Source: Mycobacterium sp. GA-0227b
GTDB taxonomy: Bacteria > Actinomycetota > Actinomycetes > Mycobacteriales > Mycobacteriaceae
Assembly: GCF_001499855.1 (NCBI RefSeq)
Contig: NZ_LQIK01000029.1
Location: 1 to 64,000, forward strand
DNA length: 64,000 nt
Direction of reading: 5' to 3'
A program made the translations under genes and the position numbers. Shown here one piece after another: positions 53,055 to 63,363 of the stretch. A model generated the notes under the pieces. That model ran no database searches and was not told the origin of the DNA. It saw only the letters and a list, made by a program, of their open reading frames with translations. Numbering within the stretch: the stretch's first letter is position 1; each line of letters begins with the position of its first letter.

Positions 53055-53627
53055 TTGACATCCAGCTCAGATGGCGCGCGGAACCCAGTCGGCGCCGAGA
53101 CGCCGTCTTCGGACGAGAGTGCTCCCGACCATGCGTGGAAAGGACTTTCCGTCGTCAATGAATGGGTGCGCCACGCCGAGACAAAAGCAGGGTTCATTCT
53201 TGCCGCCGCTGGAGTGGCAGGCGGCGTCCTATATAACTTGGTGAAGAACGAGAGTTCCCCTTCATGCTGGTTTTCTGTTGTCGCCGTGTTGTGCTGCGGA
53301 GGGCTAGTTTTTGCGGCACTCTTTGCAGTTTGGTCTCTAGTTCCGCGCCTACGTCTCCACCGCCGAGAGGCGCCCGACAGCCTTTTGTATTACGTACATA
53401 TTGTCCGTAAATTTGGAAGCGATGGTACGAATTACGCTCAATCATTAAGGAAATTACTTTCAAATCCGGGCCACCTGACAGAACAGATTGCGAAACAAAC
53501 ACACGCGATCGCAACCGTCGCGCGCCGCAAGTATCGGTGGGCATCGGCGGCCGCATACAGCCTCGGCACGGGTCTCCTGTTCTTGATCGTCTTGGCAATC
53601 GTGATCGGAAGCCGAACGCTGCGGTAG
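53055..53627 (+). CDS. pycTM: Pycsar effector-like membrane protein (PycTM type)
   Basis: A 190-aa membrane protein. The conserved start LSVVNEWVRHAETKAGFILAAAGVAGG is typical of the PycTM effector family. Hydrophobic helices lie at about 45-63, 72-96 and 164-186, with a long soluble helical part between the second and third (YYVHIVRKFGSDGTNYAQSLRKLL...) that would bind the cyclic nucleotide. On signalling, such effectors damage the inner membrane and abort infection. The only fitting start is TTG; no ATG occurs in the frame. It follows the second cyclase by 19 bp in one operon. Confidence 0.75.
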   Translation: MTSSSDGARNPVGAETPSSDESAPDHAWKGLSVVNEWVRHAETKAGFILAAAGVAGGVLYNLVKNESSPSCWFSVVAVLCCGGLVFAALFAVWSLVPRLRLHRREAPDSLLYYVHIVRKFGSDGTNYAQSLRKLLSNPGHLTEQIAKQTHAIATVARRKYRWASAAAYSLGTGLLFLIVLAIVIGSRTLR

Positions 53628-53676
53628 CGCGACGAACCCGGTCTCGCCGACACAACAGCGCCTCGCTGGCCGTTTC

Positions 53677-53698
53677 ATGGATAATGACGAGTATCCAT
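53677..53698. repeat. Palindrome copy 5, ATGGATAAT-N4-ATTATCCAT family
   Basis: Arms ATGGATAAT and AGTATCCAT around GACG, preceded by TTC. It lies just after the effector gene and again runs into an ATG. Confidence 0.65.
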
Positions 53699-53798
53699 GA
53701 AACGCGGGTTTGCAATAGGGTACGTGGGGGAGTGGCTGAATGAGAGCAGTCGGCGCTTCGATCGCAACCACAAGCAGACTCTCCTGACCCGTTCGTGA
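53697..53798 (+). CDS. Hypothetical 33-codon ORF after palindrome copy 5
   Basis: The ATG is formed by the end of the palindrome and the frame reads MKRGFAIGYVGEWLNESSRR and on to a TGA. It has no known domain. It is supported only by the same arrangement at copy 3 and by a reasonable composition; it could be a leader peptide or chance. Confidence 0.22.
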   Translation: MKRGFAIGYVGEWLNESSRRFDRNHKQTLLTRS

Positions 53799-54061
53799 CA
53801 GCGGGCGGTGTTCGCGGCGACCCTCCGGGCCGGGTAAGTCCTCGGGCGATGCGAAGGTGGTGCCAGTTCGAGACCTGCAGCAGCGTCGGCGACCGGTGGC
53901 CGAGCCGCGGCAGTTGACGCCTTAGCTTGTGAACGGATTTGTGAACGAAACAGGGCGCAACTGCCGTGAGGATGTGAGACGCACCGTGATGGCTGGGACG
54001 GCGACGCCTTCTGGACCTGCACGTTCGAGACCGGGGAGGTCATGCGGGACCGGAACCGGGT
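53799..54061. other. Integration-end region with decayed ORF
   Basis: About 260 bp. From 53988 a plus-strand frame reads DGWDGDAFWTCTFETGEVMRD and continues through the tRNA fragment to a TGA at 54111, but an in-frame stop lies just upstream (53967), so only a gene end survives. TTGTGAACG-like sequence occurs twice near 53930-53946 and may be integrase arm sites. No integrase gene is present. Confidence 0.35.
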
Positions 54062-54105
54062 GGCTCATAACCCAGAGGTCGCAGGTTCGAATCCTGTCCC
54101 CGCTA
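54062..54105 (+). other. tRNA-Met(CAT) 3' fragment, attR-like site
   Basis: The sequence from GGCTCATAACCCAGAGG through the T-arm (CAGGTTCGAATCCTG) to CCCCGCTA is the anticodon loop (CAT) to 3' end of an initiator-type tRNA-Met. The 5' half (acceptor strand and D-arm) is missing; the bases before 54062 are unrelated. A 3'-terminal tRNA fragment is what integrases leave at one end of an inserted element. The intact tRNA should lie at the other end, to the left of this window. Confidence 0.75.
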
Positions 54106-54111
54106 CTAGGT

Positions 54112-54146
54112 GAAACGGCCCCCGGAGGATTTCCGGGGGCCGTTTC
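54112..54146 (+). terminator. Strong hairpin terminator after tRNA fragment
   Basis: A perfect 15-bp stem (GAAACGGCCCCCGGA paired with TCCGGGGGCCGTTTC) and a GGATT loop 6 bp after the tRNA end. It is probably the original terminator of the tRNA gene, now left with the fragment. Confidence 0.8.
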
Positions 54147-54265
54147 GTATCTCGCCGACGGCATCGAGGTGATTTCCCACGGCGAACTTCGATCGGTTAG
54201 CTTTGGACGCAATTGACCAGATCGACAATCGCTTATTCAAGCGCGTAAACACTGCGAGGTGGTCC

Positions 54266-55795
<1,530 letters not shown>

Positions 55796-55801
55796 TCGCC
55801 G

Positions 55802-56668
55802 TCAGCCGCCCGGAGCGGGTGGCGCCGGTGGTGGGGTCTCGGTCGTTGTTGTCGTCGTCGGCGCGGTCGTCGTAGTGGTCACAGTGGTCGTGTCCGCCGT
55901 CGTGGTCTCAATCGCCGGCGGCGGCGGCACCACCGTCTCGGTGGTCGGGCTGATCACGGTCGTCTCCGTCACCGTCGTCGGTGTCGTCGTCGTGGTTGTC
56001 GTGGTCGTCGTCGTGGTGGTGGTTCCCGACGCCGACTGGATGACACCGCACGCCACCCGCGCGCCGGCATCACCCGTGGCCAGCGTGTCCTGATCCGGAC
56101 CCGGCGTGCCATTGGGCTGGGTGTAGCGGTCGGGGATGTGCGCGAAGTTGTCCTCGTCCTGGTGGATCATCAGCGCGGTGCCCTCACCGGCCAACAGATC
56201 CTGAGCCGTGAACGCATCGGTGGTCGTGACGAGCTCTGCGGACCCGTCGGAGCGGACCTCCAGCGCGGTGAGGTCGCCGCTCGCCGGGTGGCCGGTGTGC
56301 CCCGGCGCCTGGAAGTGGCCGCCCGCCGACAGGAAATCACCTGGCTCCCCGCCCGTGGGCGGGACCGAATTGGCTTCGCACTTGCCCACCGAATGGATGT
56401 GCAAGCCGTGGAAACCCGGGCTCAAGATGCCGCTCTCGATCGTCTCGACCGTGACCCTGGCGAAGCCGTTCGCGAAGTCCAGGGTGGCGTTGGCGACAGG
56501 TGTGCCGTCGGCCGTCTTCAGCTGTGCGTTGAGTCGCTCGGTGGCCGCGGGCGCCGCCGTGGTGCCGGGCGTCGTGGTCTCTTCGCCGGCGTCCTCGGTG
56601 CTGCAGCCGGTCAGCGCGACGATCGGTGTCGCCACGGCGAGCGCCGCGATGATGATTCGGTTTGCCAT
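55802..56668 (-). CDS. sodC: Cu/Zn superoxide dismutase lipoprotein, Thr-rich tail
   Basis: A 288-aa secreted SodC. The signal ends in VALTGCS (lipidated Cys at about residue 22). The dismutase domain has metal-ligand segments [32 protein letters not shown] and [18 protein letters not shown]. After [10 protein letters not shown] a tail of about 75 residues follows, with runs of Thr, Val, Ile and Pro (TTTTTTT...PTTVTETT). Mycobacterial SodC usually ends near the last cysteine segment, so the tail is extra. It converges on the ligase gene with 6 bp between stops. Role: removal of superoxide at the envelope. Confidence 0.9.
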   Translation of the reverse strand: MANRIIIAALAVATPIVALTGCSTEDAGEETTTPGTTAAPAATERLNAQLKTADGTPVANATLDFANGFARVTVETIESGILSPGFHGLHIHSVGKCEANSVPPTGGEPGDFLSAGGHFQAPGHTGHPASGDLTALEVRSDGSAELVTTTDAFTAQDLLAGEGTALMIHQDEDNFAHIPDRYTQPNGTPGPDQDTLATGDAGARVACGVIQSASGTTTTTTTTTTTTTTPTTVTETTVISPTTETVVPPPPAIETTTADTTTVTTTTTAPTTTTTTETPPPAPPAPGG

Positions 56669-56722
56669 GGCACCCTGGTACCCGAAGAAGTGATCGACGA
56701 CACATGGTCGCCGGATGACAGG

Positions 56723-57484
56723 ATGACCCGCGTGGCTGAGCGTGTCAGTTTCCCGAGCTGCAGCGGACCCACGCTCGCGGGTGAGCTCGACATGCCCGAC
56801 GGCGACGTCCGCGGGTGGGGCGTGTTCGCGCACGGCTTCACGCTCGGCAAGAACAGTCCTGCGGCCAGCCGCATCTGCAAGCAACTCGCCAGCGAGGGCA
56901 TCGGCATGCTGCGCTTCGACAACCTCGGCCTCGGTGACTCCGAAGGCGACTGGAGCGACGGGTCGTTCTCGCACAAGGTGGCCGACACCGCGCGGGCCGT
57001 CGAGTTCATGAACTCCGAAGGCCGCGAGGTGCGCCTGCTGGTCGGTCACTCCTTCGGCGGGTCGGCCGCCATCGCCGCGGCCCACGAGTGCCCGAGCGTC
57101 GCGGCGGTGGCCAGCATCGCGGCGCCGTCCGAGCCCGCGCACGTCGAGCGCACGTACGACGCGCTCGTGGAGCGGATCGAGGCCGAGGGGGAGGCGCCGT
57201 TCCTCATCGGCGGCAAGGCGCTCACGTTGAAGCGGCACTTCATCGACGACGTCCGCAACGTCGATCTGCAGGAGCGCATCCGAACGCTGCGCCGCGCGCT
57301 GCTCGTCATGCATTCGCCGACCGACAACACCGTCGGCATCGAAAACGCCAGCGAGATCTTTCGCGCGGCCCGGCACCCCCGCAGCTTCGTCTCGCTCGAG
57401 GGCGCCGATCATCTGCTCACCGAGAAGAACCAGGCGGCCCGCGCCGCGCGCATCATCAGCGCCTGGGCCGACCCTTACCTGTGA
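56723..57484 (+). CDS. Alpha/beta hydrolase
   Basis: A 253-aa alpha/beta hydrolase. The oxyanion region is [15 protein letters not shown], the nucleophile elbow GHSFGG gives the catalytic Ser, [14 protein letters not shown] has the acidic residue and GADHLL the His. The family occurs in mycobacteria as a serine-hydrolase with or without an OsmC domain; here no OsmC part follows, and an IS481-type element begins within 3 bp of the stop, so a longer original protein could have been cut, although the hydrolase domain itself is complete. The start is ATG or a GTG three codons later. Divergent from sodC. Confidence 0.83.
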   Translation: MTRVAERVSFPSCSGPTLAGELDMPDGDVRGWGVFAHGFTLGKNSPAASRICKQLASEGIGMLRFDNLGLGDSEGDWSDGSFSHKVADTARAVEFMNSEGREVRLLVGHSFGGSAAIAAAHECPSVAAVASIAAPSEPAHVERTYDALVERIEAEGEAPFLIGGKALTLKRHFIDDVRNVDLQERIRTLRRALLVMHSPTDNTVGIENASEIFRAARHPRSFVSLEGADHLLTEKNQAARAARIISAWADPYL

Positions 57485-57486
57485 TT

Positions 57487-58868
57487 TGTGCACGTTTCGG
57501 AGCGTTCACCGCTCTGTTCTGTTTCGGGACATCGCTGACAGGTTGATGTCTCGGGACATCGCTGACACCTGAGTGGGGCTGCGGCCAGGATGGTCCATGG
57601 CCCAGAAGGTGACGGCGATGGATATTCGTGTTGCAGCTGCATATGCCGGGCCGATCGAGAATGTGTCGGCGTTCTGCCGTGATCAGCAGATCAGTCGGCA
57701 GACGTTCTACAAGTACCGACGCCAGTTTGGTGCCGAGGGTCTGGCTGGTCTTCAAGAACGGTCACGACGGCCGCACCACTCGCCCGGGCAGACCGCTGCG
57801 GCGGTCGAGGAATTGGTGCTGCGAAAACGCAAACAGCTGATCGAGGCCGGTCGTGATCATGGGCCGCAGTCGATCGTGTGGGCGCTGCAGCGCGAGGGCA
57901 TGCCCGAGGTGCCCTCGCGCTCGACAGCGTGGCGAATTCTGACGCGCCACGGCGCGATCGTGCCGCAGCCCAAGAAACGACCGAAATCGGCGACTAAACG
58001 GTTCACCTTCAGCCGCCCCAATGAGTGTTGGCAGTCCGACTGGACGGGGTGGCATTTGGCCGACGGCGCCCCGGTGGCCATCGCCGGCACCCTTGATGAT
58101 CACTCCCGCTACCTGCCCGCTCTGCGGGCCGGGCCCGGTGACGCCACCGGCGAGTTGGTGTGGTCGGTGATGGTGGCCGGCATTGTCGAGTGCGGGATCC
58201 CGGCAATGTCGTTGACCGACAACGGATTTGTTTACACCGGCAAGTGGCGTGGGTTCGAGGCCACCTTCGAGGCCAACCTGCGCGCGCTGGGCACGGTGAC
58301 CATCAACTCGACACCGTTTCACCCGCAGACCTGCGGCAAGGCTCTGGCAGACACTGAAGAAATGGCTGCGCACCCACGATGCGCCAACCACCATCGATGA
58401 GCTCAACGCGCTACTGGAACAGTTCCGCAATTACTACAACCATCACCGCCCGCACCGGGCACTGCGCGGGGCCACCCCGGCCGAGACCTTCCACGCCACC
58501 CACAAGGCCCGCCCCGCCGACCGGCCGTTGCCGCAGCCCGTCTTCGTCAACCGTCAGGTCGTCAGCGCCGGTTCAGGCAATCTCACCGTCGGGCCCTACA
58601 TTGTCAACGTCGGACGCCGATGGAGCGGACACGCCTGCGACACCATTTGCGATGGCACCCACATCGTCATCTTCAGCGGCACCACACTCGTGCGTGAACT
58701 CACCGCCAACCCCAACCGCCGATACCAAAACGGTCACCGAAAACCCGGAACACACGGCAAACGCGAACCCAAACCAGCACCATGACTGTCAACGATGTCC
58801 CGAGACATCAACCTGTCAGCGATGTCCCGAAACAGAACAGAGCGCTCACCGCTCCTGAACGTGCACAA
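57487..58868 (+). mobile_element. IS481-type insertion sequence with long TIRs
   Basis: An approximately 1.38-kb element between long imperfect inverted repeats of about 80 bp that start TGTGCACGTT. Each repeat contains two tandem copies of TCGGGACATCGCTGACA (one starting TT, the other CTC), likely transposase sites. Inside is one DDE transposase in two frames. I see no flanking target duplication. It separates the hydrolase and MDR genes. Confidence 0.82.
57597..58785 (+). pseudogene. IS481-family transposase, frameshifted at catalytic Glu
   Basis: The N-terminal helix-turn-helix part (VSAFCRDQQISRQTFYKYRRQFG) is followed by the DDE core: first Asp in CWQSDWTGWHLADG, second in MSLTDNGFVYTGKW. 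After FHPQTCGK the frame breaks at about 58342; the next frame resumes WQTLKKWLRTHDAPTTIDEL and runs to the end. The missing piece appears to be 8 bp that would encode the V-E-R of GKVER, including the catalytic Glu. The copy should therefore be inactive, though its ends could be moved by another copy. The ATG of MAQKVTAMD is the likely start. Confidence 0.82.
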
Positions 58869-58881
58869 GTCGCCGGGAAAG

Positions 58882-59853
58882 TCAGCGAACCGCGACGACG
58901 ACCTTGCCCTTCGCCGAGCGGTCCTCCAGCGCGGCGATCGCATCGGCGGCGCGCTCGATTGGGAACACCTGAGGTTGCGGCGCCGACACCTTGCCCGAGG
59001 CCAGCAGCGGCTCCAGCTCGGCCCACTGCTCGGCAAGATAGTTCGGATGGGTGAACGTCCATGCGCCCCAGCCCACGCCGACCGCGTCAACGTTGTTGAG
59101 CAGCAACCGGTTCACCTTCACAGTTGGGATCTCGCCACCGGTGAAGCCGATCACGAGCAGCCGTCCGCCCGGGGCCAGCGAGCGCAGCGAGTCGGTGAAG
59201 CGGTCGCCGCCGACCGGGTCGACGACGATGTCTACGCCGCGGCCGTCGGTCAACCCCTTCACGGCGTCCTTGAAACCGTCCGCCAGCACTACATCGGTCG
59301 CCCCGGCGGCCCTGGCCACCTCGGCTTTGTCCTCCGTGCTCACCACCGCGATCACCCGTGATGCCCCCCACGCCGGCGCCAACCGCAGGGTCGACGTGCC
59401 GATGCCGCCGGCCGCCCCGTGCACGAGCACCGCTTCGCCCTCGGCCAACCGGCCCCGTGTCCGCAGCGCGTGGTGCATGGTCAGGTCGTTGAACAGCAGA
59501 CCGGCGCCGGCCTCGAACGAGACGTTGTCGGGCAGCTTGAAGACGCGTTCGGCGGGCAGCGCGACGACTTCGGCCATCGCGCCGCACAGCATCGTCAGCG
59601 CGGCGACGCGGTCACCCGCACGGACGTGCGAGCCGTCCGGTGCGCTGCGCACCACGCCCGCGACCTCGCCGCCAGGCGTATACGGCAGCTCCGGCTTGTA
59701 CTGATAGAGCCCGCGTGACTGCAGCACGTCGGGAAACGCGACGCCGGCCGCGTGCACTTCGATGACGACCGCGCCATCACCGTCCGGTTCCTCGACGTCG
59801 ACGAGCTTCGCCGCCGAAGGTCCGTCGAGGCTGGCTATTTGAATCGCACGCAT
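58882..59853 (-). CDS. MDR-type NADPH:quinone oxidoreductase-like
   Basis: A 323-aa zinc-free medium-chain dehydrogenase. It has the GroES-like N-terminus (VEVHAAGVAFPDVLQSRGLYQYKPELPYTPGGEVAG), the nucleotide-binding VHGAAGGIGTSTLRLAPAWGASRVIAV, AAGATDVVLADG and VDPVGGDRF. No zinc-ligand pattern is seen, which fits quinone oxidoreductase or enoyl reductase members. Its 3' end lies 14 bp from the IS481 element, which did not cut it. An NADPH-dependent reductase in the cytosol is likely. Confidence 0.88.
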   Translation of the reverse strand: MRAIQIASLDGPSAAKLVDVEEPDGDGAVVIEVHAAGVAFPDVLQSRGLYQYKPELPYTPGGEVAGVVRSAPDGSHVRAGDRVAALTMLCGAMAEVVALPAERVFKLPDNVSFEAGAGLLFNDLTMHHALRTRGRLAEGEAVLVHGAAGGIGTSTLRLAPAWGASRVIAVVSTEDKAEVARAAGATDVVLADGFKDAVKGLTDGRGVDIVVDPVGGDRFTDSLRSLAPGGRLLVIGFTGGEIPTVKVNRLLLNNVDAVGVGWGAWTFTHPNYLAEQWAELEPLLASGKVSAPQPQVFPIERAADAIAALEDRSAKGKVVVAVR

Positions 59854-59969
59854 GGCGCTTATTTAACATCCTCGAATGCCTGATATCCGCGCCGCGGTCA
59901 CGCCTGTACTGCACACTGTTAGATAAGCTCACTTATGCGGCAACGTTGCCGAGGTCGAACGGAGCGAAG

Positions 59970-60938
59970 ATGAGTGGTGGTCCACGCGGCCGGTCGAAGG
60001 CCCCCGCCTTTGCCCCCGCCCAGTCGCTGCCCGAAAGCCGCGCCGTCGCGGTGCGTTCCAAGGACGGCATCCGCCTGCACGCCGAGGTCTTCGGGCCCGA
60101 GGACGGCTATCCGATCGTGCTGGCGCACGGAATCACGTGCGCGATCCGGGTGTGGGCGCATCAGATCACCGATCTGTCGCGCGACTATCGCGTCATCGCG
60201 TTCGACCACCGTGGCCACGGTCGCAGCGCGGTGCCGGCCCGTCGTCGCGCGTACAGCCTCGATCATCTGGCGGCCGACCTCGATTCGGTGCTCGACGCGA
60301 CGCTCGCACCGGGTGAGCGGGCGGTCATCGCCGGCCATTCGATGGGCGGCATCGCGATCACGTCGTGGGCGGAGCGGTACGCCGAGCGGGTGACCGAACG
60401 CGCGGACGCCGTCGCGCTCATCAACACCACGACCGGCGACCTGTTGCGCAACGTCCAGCTGCTGCCCGTGCCGGCGCGACTGGCCGGCGTGCGCGTGCTC
60501 ACCGCCGGGGCGTTCCTGAAGACCTTCGGCGCGATGCCGCTGCCACGCGCCGCCGCCGGCCCGAACCAGCGCTTCCTGTCGATGCTCGCGGTGGGCCGCG
60601 ACGCCGACCCCGCCATCGCCGCGTTCGTCCATGAGTTGTTCCTTGCGACTGCGCCCGCCGGCCGCGGCGGCTGGGCCCATACGCTGGTCGACCACCTCGG
60701 TCCGCGACACATCGGGCTCGCCAACCTCGTGGTGCCGACCCTGGTGATCGGCAGTGAGAAGGACCGGCTGCTGCCGATCGCGTCGGCGCGCCGGATCGCC
60801 CGTGAGGCACCCAATCTGACCCAGTTCGTCGAACTGTCCGGTGGACATTGCGCAATCCTGGAACGCCCGGACGAGGTGAACAAGCACTTGCGGCTGCTGA
60901 TCGACTCGGTGACCTCCGAGGGCCGCATAAGCTCCTGA
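59970..60938 (+). CDS. Alpha/beta hydrolase
   Basis: A 322-aa alpha/beta hydrolase: AHGITCAIRVWAHQITDLSRDYRVIAFDHRGHGRSAVP for the core, AGHSMGGIAITSW with the nucleophilic Ser, VIGSEKDRLLPI with the Asp and GGHCAILERPDEVN with the His. A cap of about 80 residues lies between. GGAGCG precedes the chosen ATG (MSGGPRG). It is divergent from the MDR gene and ends 14 bp from the convergent amine oxidase. Lipid or ester hydrolysis is likely; the substrate is unknown. Confidence 0.86.
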   Translation: MSGGPRGRSKAPAFAPAQSLPESRAVAVRSKDGIRLHAEVFGPEDGYPIVLAHGITCAIRVWAHQITDLSRDYRVIAFDHRGHGRSAVPARRRAYSLDHLAADLDSVLDATLAPGERAVIAGHSMGGIAITSWAERYAERVTERADAVALINTTTGDLLRNVQLLPVPARLAGVRVLTAGAFLKTFGAMPLPRAAAGPNQRFLSMLAVGRDADPAIAAFVHELFLATAPAGRGGWAHTLVDHLGPRHIGLANLVVPTLVIGSEKDRLLPIASARRIAREAPNLTQFVELSGGHCAILERPDEVNKHLRLLIDSVTSEGRISS

Positions 60939-60952
60939 TTCGGCCCACCGGC

Positions 60953-62314
60953 CTAACCGGTCAGTGCGCGATGCACCTCGTCTGCGGCGCGCCGGCCAGA
61001 GCGCACCGCGCCGTCGAGGAAGCCGGTCCAGGTGTCGGCGGTTTCCGTACCGGCCCAATAGATCCCGTCGACGGGCTTGCGCAACCACGGTCCGTATGCG
61101 GTCCAGGAGCCGGGCGGCACGGCGGCAGTGGGCCCGCCCGGCGCGAACTGTTCTGCGCCCCAACAGTGGTCGAGGTAGTCGATCGGTGCCAACGCGGCGT
61201 CACCGAACAACGTCGCGAAGCCCGACAGCGCGCGTTCGCGGCGCCGCGCCGGTGGCAGTGAGTCGAATGAGCGGGCGTCGGTGAACCCGAGCAGGACGCC
61301 GGGGCCCTCGTCTCCTGGGCTCACGTCGAACGTGATGAACACCGGCCCTTCGTCGGAAAGCGCCTCGCCGGACAGGCCTTTCGCGCGCCAGAACGGCGTC
61401 TCGTATGCGGCGTAGGCCTTGCTGAGATTGCCCTGCGGCCAGTGCTGCGCGAGCTTGCCGTACTCGGCGGGCAGCTCGGGCAGGAACGCGATCGCGTTGC
61501 GGTGTTGGGGCGGTATTGCGACGACGACGGCCTTGGCGCGCACGGGCCCGCGATCGGAGGTCACGGTGAGTGTGCCGTCGTTGTGGCGTTCGATGCTGCG
61601 CACCGCGGCATCGAGCACGACGCGCGGGCCTAATTCTCTGGCTATCCGTGCCGCGATCTGTTGTGTGCCATCGGGAAAGCGGCTCTGTTGGGCGCCACCT
61701 TCGACGTCGAGCATGCGGTCCAAGCCGCCGGCCGCCTTGACGTAGCGCACCGCGTGCAGCATCGACACCGCATCGGGTTCGCACCCCCAGGTGACCCTCG
61801 ACATGATCGCCATCAGATCCCGTGTTCCCGCGCTCGCGTGTACGGACTTCAGCCAGCCGTCGAGCGTTTGGGAGTCCAGGCTGTCGGCGATGGTGGCCTC
61901 CCACGGCTTGTCGACCGGCACCTTGCGACAGACACGTTCGAAGCGCCACTGGATCCGCGACACGTCGAGCAGTTCGATGATCGACAGCCGTGGGATGGTG
62001 CTGCGATAGGACCGGACCTTGCCCCGCCAGCGGATCAGGTTCTTGCCCTGGCAGTACGTCGGGACGGTTCGGCAGCCGAGCTCGGCCGCCAATTCGCCGA
62101 CGGCGTCCTGAGTCGGCCCGACGAACGTGCCGCCGAGGTCGACGGGGACACCCGCGATCGTCGCCGTCGACGACCGCCCGCCCACCCGGTCGCGGCCCTC
62201 GAGCACCACGACGTCGTGGCCCAGGCGCACCAACGCCCGCGCCGCCGACAGCCCGGCGAACCCGGCGCCCACCACGACCACATCGGTGTCGGCCGGGACG
62301 GAGGAATTAGGCAC
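60953..62314 (-). CDS. aofH: Flavin monoamine oxidase AofH
   Basis: A 453-aa FAD amine oxidase. [38 protein letters not shown] is the dinucleotide-binding start, [23 protein letters not shown] follows, then [41 protein letters not shown] and the C-terminal [23 protein letters not shown], which contacts the flavin. The middle segments match mycobacterial AofH (Rv3170) closely as I recall it. It would oxidise primary amines to aldehydes with hydrogen peroxide as by-product. Confidence 0.88.
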   Translation of the reverse strand: MPNSSVPADTDVVVVGAGFAGLSAARALVRLGHDVVVLEGRDRVGGRSSTATIAGVPVDLGGTFVGPTQDAVGELAAELGCRTVPTYCQGKNLIRWRGKVRSYRSTIPRLSIIELLDVSRIQWRFERVCRKVPVDKPWEATIADSLDSQTLDGWLKSVHASAGTRDLMAIMSRVTWGCEPDAVSMLHAVRYVKAAGGLDRMLDVEGGAQQSRFPDGTQQIAARIARELGPRVVLDAAVRSIERHNDGTLTVTSDRGPVRAKAVVVAIPPQHRNAIAFLPELPAEYGKLAQHWPQGNLSKAYAAYETPFWRAKGLSGEALSDEGPVFITFDVSPGDEGPGVLLGFTDARSFDSLPPARRRERALSGFATLFGDAALAPIDYLDHCWGAEQFAPGGPTAAVPPGSWTAYGPWLRKPVDGIYWAGTETADTWTGFLDGAVRSGRRAADEVHRALTG

Positions 62315-62333
62315 GCGATTAGGCTCTCACGCC

Positions 62334-63323
62334 GTGAAGGTCATGACAGCGTTGTTCGGTCCAACCGATGCGATCGAACGGGCGCAGCTGCTGCGCGACG
62401 CGGGCGCCAGCGGAGTGTTCACCTTCGAAGGACCGCACGACGTTTTCTCGCCGCTGACGCTCGCGTCCACCGTCGACGGCCTCGACCTGATGACCAACGT
62501 GGCCATCGCGTTTCCGCGCAACCCGATTCAGCTTGCCCATCAGGCCTACGACCTCCAGCTGCTCGCCAAGGGTCGCTTCACGTTGGGCCTCGGCACGCAG
62601 GTGCGCGCGCAGATCGAAAAACGTTACGGCGCGGCATTCGACCGTCCGGTCGAGCGGATGAAGGAGATGGTCGGCGCGCTGCGCGCGGTGTTCGCGGCCT
62701 GGGAGACCGGCGAACGCCTCGATTTCCGCGGTGAGTACTTCCGGCACACGCTGATGACCCCGACATTCAACCCCGGGCCGAACCCCTACGGAATGCCGCC
62801 GATCTATCTCGGTGCGCTGGGCCCGCGGTTGACCCGCGCCACCGCCGAGGTCGCCGACGGGCTGTTGGTGATGCCGTTCGGGTCCAAACGGTTCCTGCAC
62901 GAGGTGACGATGCCGGCTGTGCGCAACGGGTTGGCGCAGGCGGGCAGGTCCCTCGACGACTTCGCGGTGGTGCCCGAGATCATCGTGTCCGTGGGCAGCG
63001 ACGAGACGGCGCACGCGGCCGCGCGCCGGCTGCTGGCCTTCTACGGCTCCACGCCCGCCTACCGCCCGGTGCTCGACGTGCACGGCTGGGGTGAGCTGCA
63101 GCCGGAGCTCAACGCGTTGTCCAAGCAGGGTCGCTGGCAGGAGATGGGCACGCTGATCGACGACAAGATACTGCGCACCATCGCCGCGTGCGGCAGTCCG
63201 GCCGAGGTGGCCGCCCACATCCGTGACCGCGTCGGGGGGGTGTCCGACCGGATCTGCCTCTACCAGCCCGGCCCCATCGCCGCCGACGCGTTGGCCGAGA
63301 TCGTCGACGCGCTGGCCGCCTGA
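62334..63323 (+). CDS. F420-dependent LLM-class oxidoreductase
   Basis: A 329-aa luciferase-like enzyme: MTALFGPTDAIERAQLLRDAGASGVFTFEGPHDVFSPL, LLAKGRFTLGLGTQVRAQIEKRYGAAFDRPVERMKEMV, GMPPIYLGALGPRLTRATAEVADGLLVMPFG and PAEVAAHIRDRVGGVSDRICLYQPG. It resembles the F420-dependent MSMEG_2256-type family. Start is GTG at 62334 or ATG three codons on. TAGGCT lies 8 bp before the GTG, so the message may be leaderless. Only 19 bp separate it from the divergent aofH, so their promoters overlap. Confidence 0.85.
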   Translation: MKVMTALFGPTDAIERAQLLRDAGASGVFTFEGPHDVFSPLTLASTVDGLDLMTNVAIAFPRNPIQLAHQAYDLQLLAKGRFTLGLGTQVRAQIEKRYGAAFDRPVERMKEMVGALRAVFAAWETGERLDFRGEYFRHTLMTPTFNPGPNPYGMPPIYLGALGPRLTRATAEVADGLLVMPFGSKRFLHEVTMPAVRNGLAQAGRSLDDFAVVPEIIVSVGSDETAHAAARRLLAFYGSTPAYRPVLDVHGWGELQPELNALSKQGRWQEMGTLIDDKILRTIAACGSPAEVAAHIRDRVGGVSDRICLYQPGPIAADALAEIVDALAA

Positions 63324-63363
63324 CTCCTATCGTGGTACTCAGCGGAACCAAAGGAGTTTGCGG

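Noticed and set aside
46955..53698. The ATGGATAAT palindromes as a CRISPR array
   Set aside because: Copies are hundreds to thousands of bases apart with no regular spacers and no cas genes.
53725..53800. A tRNA-Ser-like gene (GGGGGAGTGGCTGAATGAG)
   Set aside because: The start resembles a class II tRNA, but no acceptor or T-arm pairing follows.
54020..54105. A complete, functional tRNA-Met
   Set aside because: No D-arm or 5' acceptor strand can be found upstream of the anticodon region; only the 3' half is present.
56669..57493. Extension of SodC to a much longer N-terminus on the minus strand
   Set aside because: The signal peptide and lipobox start at 56668; the upstream part is the mirror of the alpha/beta hydrolase.
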